From positions 1 through 64,000 of the forward strand of contig NZ_JAHKRM010000047.1 of assembly GCF_019396345.1 (NCBI RefSeq): a stretch of DNA of 64,000 bases, in the 5' to 3' direction. The notes under the pieces are model-generated. The model made no database searches, was not told where the DNA came from, and saw only the letters and a list, made by a program, of their open reading frames with translations. Positions within the stretch are counted from its first letter, which is position 1; each line of letters starts with the position of its first letter. This DNA comes from Nonomuraea guangzhouensis (GTDB taxonomy: Bacteria; Actinomycetota; Actinomycetes; Streptosporangiales; Streptosporangiaceae). This document shows, in pieces, positions 8,992 through 17,105 of this stretch. The translations under genes were made by a program, and so were the position numbers.

Positions 8992-10779
8992 CTACTGCTT
9001 CACGAAGATGGTGTTCGGCGAGACGATCCACTGCTGCGGATCGATCTCGGCGCCGCCCACCTTGGAGCCGTGCAGCATGGTGGCGATCCGGTTCTCGGCC
9101 ACGACCAGCGGGGTGATGGTCTCCTGGATCTGCTTGTCCAGGTTCATCCACGCCGCGTTGGCCGCGTCGATGTCCGGGTTCTCCTCGATCTTCTTCATCT
9201 CGGCGTTGACCGTCGGGTCGTTCAGGTGGCTCATGTTCTGGCCGCCGTCGGAGACCGGGCCGAAGATGACCGGCATCACGGTGGAGCCGGACGGCCAGTC
9301 GGCGCCCCAGCCGCCCCAGTACAGATCGAACTCGTTCTTCGTCTGGCTGATCGAGTCGTAGTAGGTCTTACGGTCCAGCGGCTTGGCCACGACCTTGATC
9401 CCGGCCTTCTCCAGGGCGTTCTTGATCACCAGGGTGACCGGTTCCTGGGTGGGCATCTGGTTGTAGGCGTACACGATGGTCGGGTGGGGGTTGCTCGACT
9501 CGGCCAGCAGCTGCTTGGCCTTCTCGATGTCGCCCTCGGGCTTGTCCTTCTTCCCGAACAGGTCGTACGGCTTGTAGCCGACCGTGGTGTTCTCGTTCAG
9601 GATCGTCGTCGGCAGCGCCACCGACTGCGGGCCGCCCAGGGCCTGCTGGATCTGCTTGGACGGCCAGGCGTAGTTGATCGCCTGACGGATCTTCTGGTCC
9701 TTCACCCGGTCGAGGTTGAAGTAGTAGTAGTTGCCGTACGGCGAAGGGCTGATCATCCGGCGATCGGCCAGGCTCGCGTCGCTCAGCACCTGCTGCAGCC
9801 GCTCCGGCGGGGTGTTGGCGTAGAACGTGAACGCCGTCTGGTCGGGCCCCGAGTCGGCCACCAGGCGGTCGGTCACCTGGGTGGCCTCCTGGCCGAACTC
9901 CATCTTCCACACGTCCGGGTAGCCGCCGCGGATCGGGTCGGTGGCGGCGTCCCAGTTGGGGTTGCGGGCCAGCTCCATCGACTTGTCGACGACGTGCGAC
10001 TTGATGATGTACGGACCGGAGGAGACGGGCTGCTTGTCGTACTTCTCCTTGGTGTCCTTGGCCTTGGGCACGATGTTGTAGCCCGCCATGGCGAAGGCGT
10101 AGTTCGCGTCGGCGTGCGGGGCCTTGAACTTGAAGACGACGGTCTTGTCGTCAGGGGTCTCGATGTTGTCGAGTTCCTTGCCGCCGTACGGGCCGGGGTA
10201 GGCCTTCTTGAAGTCGACGTCGGTGAGCCATTGCTGCACGTACTGGGGGCCGAACGTGATGAAGGGCGCGAACATCCGCTCCACGGACCACTTCACGTCG
10301 GCGGAGGTGATGGGGCTGCCGTCCTGCCATTTCACCCCGTCCTTCAGGGTGAACTTCCACGTCTTGCCGCCGTCGGAGGCCGTGCCCGCGTCCGTGGCCA
10401 GGTCGCCGACCAGCTTGTAGTCGCCCTTGGCGACCCGCTTGTAACCGGTCAGGCCGCGGTTGAGGAGCAGGCCCATGTTGGCATCGGTGTTCACGTAGAT
10501 CTGGGCCGGGTCGAAGTGGGGGAAGTCGTCCCGGTCGATCATGGTGACCGTGCCGCCCTTGACCACGCCCTCCGGCGGGATCGCGGGGCCCTTGGAGTCC
10601 TCCGCGGTGCCCAGGGTGATCGTCGGGGGCTTGTAGGCCTCCGCCGCCGGCGCCGACGAGGCGCCCGCGCTGGCGGGAGCGCTCGACGGAGCGCCCGCGT
10701 TTCCCGGCGCGCAGGCGCCGACCAACGCCAGCGAGGCCGACGCGAGAACCGCGAGAGCCGACCGTTTGCGGTGATTCAT
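8992..10779 (-). CDS. Extracellular solute-binding lipoprotein, family 5 (OppA/DppA type)
   Basis: Captures substrate outside the cell and delivers it to the permease pair. The 595-residue precursor begins MNHRKRSALAVLASASLALVGAC, a basic n-region and hydrophobic core ending in a lipobox (LVGAC) with Cys23 as the lipidated residue. An Ala/Pro/Ser-rich linker of about 35 residues follows. The mature part shows family-5 features such as FHFDPAQIY-type and WKFTLKDGVKWQDGSPITSADVKWSVERM (residues about 120-150, the SBP_bac_5 signature region). It lies between the two permease genes, an unusual position. Ligand unknown. Confidence 0.9.
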   Translation of the reverse strand: MNHRKRSALAVLASASLALVGACAPGNAGAPSSAPASAGASSAPAAEAYKPPTITLGTAEDSKGPAIPPEGVVKGGTVTMIDRDDFPHFDPAQIYVNTDANMGLLLNRGLTGYKRVAKGDYKLVGDLATDAGTASDGGKTWKFTLKDGVKWQDGSPITSADVKWSVERMFAPFITFGPQYVQQWLTDVDFKKAYPGPYGGKELDNIETPDDKTVVFKFKAPHADANYAFAMAGYNIVPKAKDTKEKYDKQPVSSGPYIIKSHVVDKSMELARNPNWDAATDPIRGGYPDVWKMEFGQEATQVTDRLVADSGPDQTAFTFYANTPPERLQQVLSDASLADRRMISPSPYGNYYYFNLDRVKDQKIRQAINYAWPSKQIQQALGGPQSVALPTTILNENTTVGYKPYDLFGKKDKPEGDIEKAKQLLAESSNPHPTIVYAYNQMPTQEPVTLVIKNALEKAGIKVVAKPLDRKTYYDSISQTKNEFDLYWGGWGADWPSGSTVMPVIFGPVSDGGQNMSHLNDPTVNAEMKKIEENPDIDAANAAWMNLDKQIQETITPLVVAENRIATMLHGSKVGGAEIDPQQWIVSPNTIFVKQ

Positions 10780-10788
10780 TTCTCTCCT

Positions 10789-11790
10789 CTAGCGCTTGAT
10801 CTTGGGGTCGAAGGCGTCGCGGACCGAGTCACCGAGCAGGTTGAAGGCGATGACGAAGATCAGCAGTGCGACGCCGGGGAAGATGAGGTAGGTGATGTCG
10901 TTCTGGTACACCTGCGTGGCGCGCAGGAACATCCGGCCCCAGTCCGGCACCTGCTCGCCCATCCCGACCCCCAGGAAGGACAGCCCCGCCTCGGCCGTGA
11001 CCAGGGCGGGCAGCAGCAGCGTCGACTGGATGAGGATCGGGGTCCAGAGGTTGGGCAGCAACTCCTTGAACACGATCCTGGCCGGGGAGGCGCCGGTGAC
11101 CTTGGCCGCCTCCACGAACTCACGCTCGCGCATCGACAGCACCTGGCCGCGCAGCAGCCTGGCCAGCCCCGCCCAGCCGAAGACGGTGAGCAGGATGGTC
11201 AGCGTGACCGCCCGCAGCCACACCGGAGTCTCCTCGTTGGACGGCACCAGGAACTGATCCACCACCGGCGTGAACGCGATGATGAACAGGACCTGCGGGA
11301 ACGACAGCATCAGGTCGATGAACCGGCCGATGAAGTAGTCGGTCTTGCCGCCCATGTACCCGGCGACGATGCCGACCACGACGCCGATGGCGGCCGTGAG
11401 GATCGTCGCCACCACCGCGATCAGCAGCGAGGTCCTGATCCCGTAGACGAGCTGCATGAACACGTCACGGCCCAGGTTGGGCTCGATGCCGAACCAGAAC
11501 TCCGAGCTGATCCCGCCGTTGGGTGCCAGCGCGTACCCGAAGTCGTTGAGCAGTCCGGGCCGGTCCTGGCCGTACAGGGTGTACGGGTCCTTGCCGTACA
11601 CCAAGGAGATGACCGGCGCGAGGATGGCGACCAGGAAGAAGAAGATCACGATCACGGCCGAGATGACCCCGGTACGGTCCCGCCGGAAGCGCAGCCACAT
11701 GAGCTGGCCGGGCGAGCGGCCTACGGCCTCCGGTGCTTCGGTCACGGACGTCGCGTCGATCTCTGATGCGGTGGACGTCGGTGTGGTCAT
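10789..11790 (-). CDS. ABC transporter permease, OppC/DppC family
   Basis: First gene of the importer operon; 333 residues. A cytoplasmic N-terminal tail of about 35 residues precedes a first helix (VISAVIVIFFFLVAILAPVI). A periplasmic loop and five more helices follow. The coupling loop EAAKVTGASPARIVFKELLPN matches the EAA-x3-G-x9-LP pattern, and EAGLSFLGVG is the DppC hallmark. Start ATG at 11790. The stop is 9 bp before the binding-protein start. The upstream 268 bp separates it from the divergent DUF2236 gene and holds two palindromes that could be operators. Confidence 0.9.
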   Translation of the reverse strand: MTTPTSTASEIDATSVTEAPEAVGRSPGQLMWLRFRRDRTGVISAVIVIFFFLVAILAPVISLVYGKDPYTLYGQDRPGLLNDFGYALAPNGGISSEFWFGIEPNLGRDVFMQLVYGIRTSLLIAVVATILTAAIGVVVGIVAGYMGGKTDYFIGRFIDLMLSFPQVLFIIAFTPVVDQFLVPSNEETPVWLRAVTLTILLTVFGWAGLARLLRGQVLSMREREFVEAAKVTGASPARIVFKELLPNLWTPILIQSTLLLPALVTAEAGLSFLGVGMGEQVPDWGRMFLRATQVYQNDITYLIFPGVALLIFVIAFNLLGDSVRDAFDPKIKR

Positions 11791-11833
11791 CTAACAGGGC
11801 CCCCAAGCAACATGCCAGAACTGGAAGTACTAG

Positions 11834-11866
11834 GCCATATGGCACATTTGCAGGCGAGATCGCCTG
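11834..11866. promoter_or_regulatory. Two palindromes upstream of the opp operon
   Basis: GCCATATGGC (11834-11843) and CAGGCGAGATCGCCTG (11851-11866, 7-bp arms around a 2-bp centre) lie 44-76 bp upstream of the first opp gene, in the divergent intergenic region. Their size and symmetry suit binding sites for a dimeric regulator. No regulator gene is adjacent, so the protein is unknown. A core promoter for either strand could not be placed with confidence. Confidence 0.4.
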
Positions 11867-12058
11867 GGGCAATGGTTTCCGGAGGCTTCACTATTTCGTT
11901 GTGCAAAGTCGACCCGGTCGTGCCATTTATCCCGTTGACCTGCGTCTATGTGAGATGTCATGATCTCTACAGGTAAAGCCTGCTTAATCACGGAATCAAG
12001 GCATAAACAAGATGCTGTCGTGACATGAACTTCGGCTTACCTGGGTAACTGTCCACTT

Positions 12059-12868
12059 ATGGAGGACCACGGGCTCTTCGGGCCTCGCTCGGTGACATGG
12101 CGGGTCATGGGCGAGCCGATTCTGCTGATAGGCGGGTTCCGTGCGCTGCTGATGCAGGGATTGCACCCCAGGGCGATGCGCGGTGTCCTGCAGAACTCCT
12201 CGCTGATGGATCCGAATGAGGCGTGGTCGCGTTTCGTGCGCACGACGGAATTCGTCCGCGTCCGCACGTACGGTACGCGCGAGGAGGTCGAGCGGGCCGG
12301 CCGCCGGGTCCGCAAGATCCACGCCACGCTGAGCGCGTGTGATCCCGACACGGGCGAGCGCTTCCACCTCGACGACCCGGACGCGCTGCGCTGGGTGCAC
12401 GCGGGTGAGGTCGACTCCTACCTGTCGGTGGCCCGCCGGGGCGGCGTCAAGCTGACGGACGCCGAGGCGGACACGTTCGTGGCGGAATGGCGGCGGGCCG
12501 CCGAGGTCGTCGGCCTCGACCCGGCCTCCGTCCCCGGCACGGTGGGCGAGCTGCATGACTACATCGAGGGGGAGCGCCCCGGCCTGCGGTTCGTCCCCGA
12601 GGCGGCGCATCCGCTGCGCCTGTCCCTCAACGCGCCGCTCCCGCTGCTGCTCACCCCGCTCAAGCCGGTCGTGCCGGGGGTGACGCTGCTGGCGTTCGCG
12701 ACGCTCCCGCGCTGGGCGAGGAGGCTGTACGGCCTGCCGGCCACGCCGGTCGGCGACCTGTGGGCGACGGCCACGCTGAAGGCGCTGCACACCGGGCTGG
12801 GGCTGGTCCCGGCGCAGGTCCGCTACAGCCCGGCCGCCCGGCTGGCCCGCCGCCTCATGGCCGCCTGA
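12059..12868 (+). CDS. DUF2236 / MpaB-Lcp-like oxygenase family protein
   Basis: The 269-residue product matches the DUF2236 family, related to fungal MpaB and the rubber oxygenase Lcp, heme-dependent oxygenases in the characterised members. Conserved segments are GPRSVTWRVMGEPILLIGGFRALLMQGLHPRAM (residues 6-38), the FVRTTEFVRVRTYGT region with RKIHATLSACDP, and LRWVHAGEVDSYL near residue 105. The LHP and RxIH histidines are the likely heme-site residues by family analogy. The ATG at 12059 lacks a ribosome binding site; a second in-frame ATG is at 12107, but it falls inside the conserved block, so the first is preferred. Substrate unknown. Transcribed divergently from opp. Confidence 0.8.
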   Translation: MEDHGLFGPRSVTWRVMGEPILLIGGFRALLMQGLHPRAMRGVLQNSSLMDPNEAWSRFVRTTEFVRVRTYGTREEVERAGRRVRKIHATLSACDPDTGERFHLDDPDALRWVHAGEVDSYLSVARRGGVKLTDAEADTFVAEWRRAAEVVGLDPASVPGTVGELHDYIEGERPGLRFVPEAAHPLRLSLNAPLPLLLTPLKPVVPGVTLLAFATLPRWARRLYGLPATPVGDLWATATLKALHTGLGLVPAQVRYSPAARLARRLMAA

Positions 12869-12872
12869 TGTG

Positions 12873-12902
12873 TTGACCAAGCGAGCGCTTGGTTGTCATA
12901 GT
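12873..12902 (+). promoter_or_regulatory. Promoter with 18-bp palindromic operator, upstream of FMN riboswitch
   Basis: A -35 TTGACC (12873-12878) and a -10 CATAGT (12897-12902) are separated by 18 bp. The palindrome ACCAAGCG-AG-CGCTTGGT (12876-12893) overlaps the -35 and fills the spacer. Arm length and GC-rich AAGCG/CGCTT cores resemble TetR-family operators. A repressor bound here would block the polymerase. The transcript would run into the riboswitch and rib operon. No TetR gene is in the window. Confidence 0.5.
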
Positions 12903-12959
12903 GGGGGTAGGTCGCATGCGGTTTTTCCGGCATGGCAGACTGGTGTGAGAAGAGAGCTA

Positions 12960-13086
12960 GCGTGCTCCGGGGTCGGTGAAATTCCGAACCGGCGGTGACA
13001 GTCCGCGACCCGGCCGATGCCATCGGCCGGTTGACTCGGTGAAATTCCGGGACCGACGGTTAAAGTCCGGATGGGAGGAAGCGCGC
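12960..13086 (+). ncRNA. FMN riboswitch (RFN element)
   Basis: The conserved RFN core is present: GGTCGGTGAAATTCCGAACC, GGCGGTGACAGTCCGCGACC, a variable arm closed by GGCCGATGCCATCGGCC, GGTGAAATTCCGGGACCGACGG, TTAAAGTCCGGATGGGAGGAAG. The closing P1 stem pairs GCGTGCT (12960-12966) with AGCGCGC (13080-13086). It precedes ribD and the rest of the riboflavin operon. About 100 nt separate it from the ribD start; there a CCCCGGGG-type run at about 13143 can pair with GGCCCGGGG next to the ribD ribosome binding site, which would suit translational control. That last step is an inference. Confidence 0.95.
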
Positions 13087-13190
13087 GGGTGTCCGGTGTC
13101 GAGCCGGGCGCCGCAGTGGTGTGTACGCGCACCGCCATACCCCCCGGGGCCCGCCGTGGCTTGGAGCTACTGGCGAGTAGGAGGCCCGGG

Positions 13191-14645
13191 GTGGAGACAC
13201 CCGCTGAGGACGCCGCGCATTCGGCGCGTGCCGTCAACGACGCCATCCACGAGGCACAGGCCGTCACTGACTCCGCACGCGAGGCGCCTGCCATCTCCGG
13301 CGACGCTCGCGAGGCGCGGGCCGTCACTGACGCTATGCACATGGCGCGGGCCGTCGAGTTGGCCGCGTGTGGGCGCGGGGCCACCAGCCCGAATCCCGTG
13401 GTCGGCTGCGTCGTGCTCGACGCCGACGGGAATGTCGCGGGGGAGGGGTTTCACGCCTACGCCGGTGGCCCGCATGCCGAGGTCGTCGCGTTGCGTGCGG
13501 CGGGTGAGCGGGCGCGTGGCGGCACCGCGTACGTGACGCTGGAGCCGTGCGACCACACCGGCCGGACCGGGCCGTGCAGCCTGACGCTGCTCGACGCGGG
13601 CATCGCCCGGGTGGTCGTGGCGGTCGCCGATCCCACCCCGAAGGCCGCCGGTGGGGGCGCGAGGTTGCGCGCGCACGGGGTCGCCGTGGAGTTCGGGGTG
13701 CTCACCGAGGCGGCGGAGCGGGTCAACGCCGAGTGGCTCACCTACGCCCGGCTCGGCAGGCCGTACGTGACCTGGAAGTTCGCCGCCACTCTCGACGGCA
13801 GGTCGGCCGCCCCAGACGGCACCAGCCAGTGGATCACCTCCCCCGAGGCCCGAGCCGACGTCCACCGGCTGCGCGCCGAGTCCGACGCGATCATCGCCGG
13901 CATCGGCACGGTCCTCACCGACAACCCCCGCCTCACCGCCCGCCCGACCAACCCACCCGACCCGAGCCCGACGGGCGGCCCGGCCGACTCGAGCGGCTCG
14001 GCGGACCCGAGCCCGAAGGGCAACCCGGCCGACCCGGACCGCCCGACCGGCCCTGCCGGGTCAAGCAGCTCTACCGGCCCCAGCCATCCGGCGAGCCCTT
14101 GTGGCGGCGCCCGGCCCGGCGCGCGGGTGCCGTTGCGGGTCGTGGTCGACTCCGAGGCGCGGACACCGCCCGGCGCCAGGGTGCTCGACGGTGAGGCGCC
14201 CACGCTCATCGCGGTCGCCGACGACATCGAGACCGGCCTCGCTCGCACCGATCCCGCCCAGACCGATCTCGCTGAGACCGGCCTCGCCCAGACCAGTCCC
14301 GGCGAGGCCGGTCACAAGGCGGAGCTGATCCGGTTGCCCCGCCACGACGGCGGCCTCGACCTGGAGGCGCTCCTCCGCGAGCTGGCCGCGCGCGAGGTCG
14401 TCAGCGTGTTCCTGGAAGGCGGTCCGACGCTCGCGGGCTCGTTCCTGCGCCAGGGCCTGATCGACCGCGTCATCGCCTACCTGGCCCCGGCGCTGCTGGG
14501 CGCCGGGCCCGCCGCGCTCGGCGACGCGGGCGTGGCGACCATCGCCGGCACCCACCGGCTGGTCTTCGACGACATTTCCCCCATTGGACCGGACCTGCGG
14601 CTGACCGCGCGGCCGGTGCTCGCACCACCACGCAAGGAGAGTTGA
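13191..14645 (+). CDS. ribD: Bifunctional riboflavin deaminase-reductase RibD, expanded by tandem repeats
   Basis: Carries out the deaminase and reductase steps of riboflavin synthesis. The deaminase zinc site is visible as HAEVVAL and EPCDHTGRTGPC. The reductase follows from about residue 195 (RPYVTWKFAATLDGRSA). I chose GTG 13191 because AGGAGG lies 6 bases upstream; an in-frame GTG at 13089 and ATGs at 13335 and 13341 are alternatives. At 484 residues it is about 110 longer than usual. The excess comes from three in-frame tandem repeats: five 30-bp units at the start (13218-13367), two 45-bp units (13959-14048) and five 15-bp units (14232-14306). Stop overlaps the ribE start (TGATG). Confidence 0.93.
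   Translation: METPAEDAAHSARAVNDAIHEAQAVTDSAREAPAISGDAREARAVTDAMHMARAVELAACGRGATSPNPVVGCVVLDADGNVAGEGFHAYAGGPHAEVVALRAAGERARGGTAYVTLEPCDHTGRTGPCSLTLLDAGIARVVVAVADPTPKAAGGGARLRAHGVAVEFGVLTEAAERVNAEWLTYARLGRPYVTWKFAATLDGRSAAPDGTSQWITSPEARADVHRLRAESDAIIAGIGTVLTDNPRLTARPTNPPDPSPTGGPADSSGSADPSPKGNPADPDRPTGPAGSSSSTGPSHPASPCGGARPGARVPLRVVVDSEARTPPGARVLDGEAPTLIAVADDIETGLARTDPAQTDLAETGLAQTSPGEAGHKAELIRLPRHDGGLDLEALLRELAAREVVSVFLEGGPTLAGSFLRQGLIDRVIAYLAPALLGAGPAALGDAGVATIAGTHRLVFDDISPIGPDLRLTARPVLAPPRKES
13218..13367 (+). repeat. Five 30-bp tandem repeats at the 5' end of ribD
   Basis: Five consecutive decapeptide codon blocks: HSARAVNDAI, HEAQAVTDSA, REAPAISGDA, REARAVTDAM, HMARAVELAA. The last unit is the normal RibD N-terminal helix that precedes the deaminase fold, so the four upstream units look like copies of it. 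The period is exactly 30 bp. Confidence 0.8.
13959..14048 (+). repeat. Two 45-bp tandem repeats inside ribD
   Basis: DPSPTGGPADSSGSA (13959-14003) is followed by DPSPKGNPADPDRPT (14004-14048). They form a Pro/Asp/Ser/Gly insert in the reductase half, after NPRLTAR. In frame. Confidence 0.65.
14232..14306 (+). repeat. Five 15-bp tandem repeats inside ribD
   Basis: Five pentapeptide units in a row, TGLAR, TDPAQ, TDLAE, TGLAQ and TSPGE, each 15 bp and in frame. They sit in the reductase domain between IETGLA-type sequence and the segment KAELIRLPRHDGG. Confidence 0.75.
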
Positions 14646-15235
14646 TGTTCACCGGAATCATCGAGGAAAAGGGCGACATCGTGGCCGTCGAGGCGGTGGG
14701 CGACTCGGCGCGGCTGTCCGTCCGCGGCCCGATCGTCTCCTCCGACGCGCGCCACGGCGACTCGATCGCCGTCAACGGCGTCTGCCTGACGGTCGTGGAC
14801 GTCCAGGGCGACGTGTTCACCGTGGACGTGATCAAGGAGTCGCTCGACCGCAGCTCGCTCGGCGCCCTGGACGCGGGCTCCGCGGTGAACCTGGAGCGCG
14901 CCGTACGCGCCGACCAGCGCCTCGGCGGCCACATCGTGCAGGGCCACGTGGACGGCACCGCCGTACTGCGGTCCCGGGAACCTGGAGCGAACTGGGACAA
15001 CCTCCGCTTCTCCCTCCCCGAGTCCTTCGCCCGGTACGTGGCGGAGAAGGGCTCGATCGCCATCGACGGAATCAGCCTGACGGTCACCACGGTTGACGAC
15101 GACAGCTTCGGCGTGAGCCTCATCCCCACCACGTTGAAGCTGACCACGATGGGTGAGCTCGCAGTGGGCGACACGGTGAACATCGAGGTCGACGTGATCG
15201 CGAAGTATGTGGAAAGGCTGGTGGGCAAGCAGTGA
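14645..15235 (+). CDS. ribE: Riboflavin synthase, alpha chain
   Basis: Dismutates two 6,7-dimethyl-8-ribityllumazine molecules to riboflavin. The 196-residue product starts MFTGIIEEKGDIVAVE and shows the internal duplication of two lumazine-binding barrels. The halves carry the matching segments DSIAVNGVCLTV (about 40-51) and GSIAIDGISLTV (about 138-149). The ATG overlaps the ribD stop and the stop overlaps the next start (GTGA), so it is coupled to both. Normal length. Confidence 0.95.
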   Translation: MFTGIIEEKGDIVAVEAVGDSARLSVRGPIVSSDARHGDSIAVNGVCLTVVDVQGDVFTVDVIKESLDRSSLGALDAGSAVNLERAVRADQRLGGHIVQGHVDGTAVLRSREPGANWDNLRFSLPESFARYVAEKGSIAIDGISLTVTTVDDDSFGVSLIPTTLKLTTMGELAVGDTVNIEVDVIAKYVERLVGKQ

Positions 15236-15891
15236 ACTGGGCTGACGCCGGATTCGAGGTATTCGGCACGCACGTCCTCTGGACGGACCTGGTCGGCAAC
15301 ATCGCCGCGCTGAGCACCGTCCTGCTGGCGATACGTAAGTCGATGTGGACGTGGCCGGTGCAGTTCACCGGCTCGGTGCTGCTGTTCATCGCCTCGATCA
15401 ACGCGGGCATCACCGGCAACGCGCTCAAGCAGGCGATGTTCGGGGCGCTGGCGGTCTATGGCTGGTGGGCGTGGCGGCGCGGCACGCAGGACGGCAAGCA
15501 GCTGGCCGTGCGGCCGGCCACGGCGCGGGAGCGCATCGGCTACATCAGCGTGATGGTGCTGGGCACCGCCCTCGTCGGCGTGCTGTTCTTCGTCACGCAC
15601 CTGTCGTGGGGAGCCGCCGTGCCGCTGCCGAAGGGCGCGTTCCTGGTGGCCGCCGACGCCTACATCTTCGTCGGCAGCGCGGTCGCCACCTGGGCGCAGG
15701 GCAGGGCGCTGGTCGACTTCTGGATCGTGTGGGTGGCCGTCGACCTGGTCGGCGTGCCACTGGCGTTCAGCTCGGGGCTGGTCGTCTCCGGCGCCGTCTA
15801 CGGCGTGTTCTTCGTGCTCGTGCTGATCGGCTTCGTGAAGTGGCTGAGGGAGTACCAGGGCGCTCCCAGGGATCTGGCGGTGGTGTCATGA
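15232..15891 (+). CDS. ribM: PnuC-family riboflavin transporter (RibM/PnuX type)
   Basis: A 219-residue membrane protein of the PnuC family with about seven hydrophobic helices and the family segment WPVQFTGSVLLFIASINAGITGNALKQAMFGALAVYGWWAW (residues about 40-80, including the WxW motif). PnuC proteins carry out facilitated uptake of vitamin precursors. Because this copy lies inside an FMN-riboswitch operon between ribE and ribBA, riboflavin is the likely substrate, as known for RibM and PnuX in other actinobacteria. Starts with GTG overlapping the ribE stop and ends overlapping the ribBA ATG (ATGA). Confidence 0.85.
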   Translation: MNWADAGFEVFGTHVLWTDLVGNIAALSTVLLAIRKSMWTWPVQFTGSVLLFIASINAGITGNALKQAMFGALAVYGWWAWRRGTQDGKQLAVRPATARERIGYISVMVLGTALVGVLFFVTHLSWGAAVPLPKGAFLVAADAYIFVGSAVATWAQGRALVDFWIVWVAVDLVGVPLAFSSGLVVSGAVYGVFFVLVLIGFVKWLREYQGAPRDLAVVS

Positions 15892-17105
15892 CCGAGACCA
15901 TTCTCGACCCGGTCGAACGGGCGATCCAGGACATCCGCGACGGCAAGCCCGTCCTGGTCGTCGACGACGAGAGCAGGGAGAACGAGGGCGACATCATCTT
16001 CGCCGCCTCCAAGGCCACTCCCGAGCTGCTCACGTTCACGATCAGGCACACCAGCGGCGTCATCTGCGTGCCCATGGAGGGCAAGGAGCTGGACCGGCTG
16101 GGCCTGCCCCTCATGGTGTTCCAGAACCGGGAGCGGCTGCGCACCGCGTACACGATCAGTGTCGACGCCCGTGACGGCGTGAGCACCGGCATCTCCGCCG
16201 CCGACCGTGCCAGGACGATCCGAACGCTCGCCGACTCCGCCACCGAGCCCTACGAACTGGTCCGGCCCGGCCACATCTTCCCGCTGCGCTACCACGAGGG
16301 CGGCGTGCTGAGCCGGCGCGGCCACACCGAGGCCGCCGTCGACCTGGCCAGGATCGCCGGCCTGAGTCCCGCGGGGGTCCTGGCCGAGGTCGTCAACGAC
16401 GACGGCACCATGGCCAGGCTGCCCGAGCTGCGGGCCTTCGCCGACGAGCACGACCTGGCGCTCATCTCCATCGAGCAGCTGGTCGACTACCGGCGCAGGA
16501 CCGAGAGCATGGTCACCAGGGTCGCCGAGACGAACCTGCCCAACGCGTACGGGATGTGGCGGGCCTACGGCTACGCCAGCGCGCTCGACGGCGGCGAGCA
16601 CATCGCGCTCGCCTACGGCGACCTGTCCGACGGCGAGAACATCCTGGTCCGCGCCCACTCCGAATGCCTGACCGGCGACGTGTTCGGCTCGCTGCGCTGC
16701 GACTGCGGGGTCCAGCTCGAGCACGCCATGTCGGCGATCGCCGAGGAGGGCCGCGGCGTCGTCGTCTATCTGCGCGGCCACGAGGGCCGGGGCATCGGCC
16801 TGCTGGCCAAGCTCCGGGCGTACAGCCTGCAGGACAACGGCAGCGACACCGTCGACGCGAACATCGAGCTCGGCCTGCCGGTCGACGCCCGTGAGTTCTC
16901 CAACGCCGCGCAGATCCTGGCCGACCTCGGGGTCAAGTCCGTACGGCTGCTCACCAACAACCCGGCCAAGCTCAAGGGCATGGACGGCTACGGAATCAAG
17001 GTGCTCGGCCGCGAGCCCATGCCGGTGGCGATGAACCCCTACAACGAGCGCTACCTGAAGGCCAAGCGCGACCGCCTCGGCCATGACATCTCGGAGGCTT
17101 CATGA
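15888..17105 (+). CDS. ribBA: Bifunctional DHBP synthase / GTP cyclohydrolase II
   Basis: The 405-residue product joins two riboflavin enzymes. Residues 1-205 are 3,4-dihydroxy-2-butanone 4-phosphate synthase, which uses ribulose 5-phosphate; seen are VVDDESRENEGD near 25 and RRGHTEAAVDLARIAG near 145. Residues 210-405 are GTP cyclohydrolase II, with zinc ligands in HSECLTGDVFGSLRCDCG and the catalytic YLRGHEGRGIGLLAKL segment. The ATG at 15888 overlaps the transporter stop and the end overlaps ribH. The substrate ribulose 5-phosphate is the one handled by rpe at 5090. Confidence 0.95.
   Translation: MTETILDPVERAIQDIRDGKPVLVVDDESRENEGDIIFAASKATPELLTFTIRHTSGVICVPMEGKELDRLGLPLMVFQNRERLRTAYTISVDARDGVSTGISAADRARTIRTLADSATEPYELVRPGHIFPLRYHEGGVLSRRGHTEAAVDLARIAGLSPAGVLAEVVNDDGTMARLPELRAFADEHDLALISIEQLVDYRRRTESMVTRVAETNLPNAYGMWRAYGYASALDGGEHIALAYGDLSDGENILVRAHSECLTGDVFGSLRCDCGVQLEHAMSAIAEEGRGVVVYLRGHEGRGIGLLAKLRAYSLQDNGSDTVDANIELGLPVDAREFSNAAQILADLGVKSVRLLTNNPAKLKGMDGYGIKVLGREPMPVAMNPYNERYLKAKRDRLGHDISEAS

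Noticed and set aside
8968..11766. A 932-codon open frame on the plus strand opposite the opp genes
   Set aside because: It is antisense to an unmistakable permease and binding-protein pair, has Arg/His/Leu/Val-rich composition typical of high-GC shadow frames, and lacks a ribosome binding site.
13071..13190. Start of ribD at ATG 13071
   Set aside because: This ATG lies within the conserved 3' part of the FMN riboswitch. A far better ribosome binding site precedes GTG 13191.
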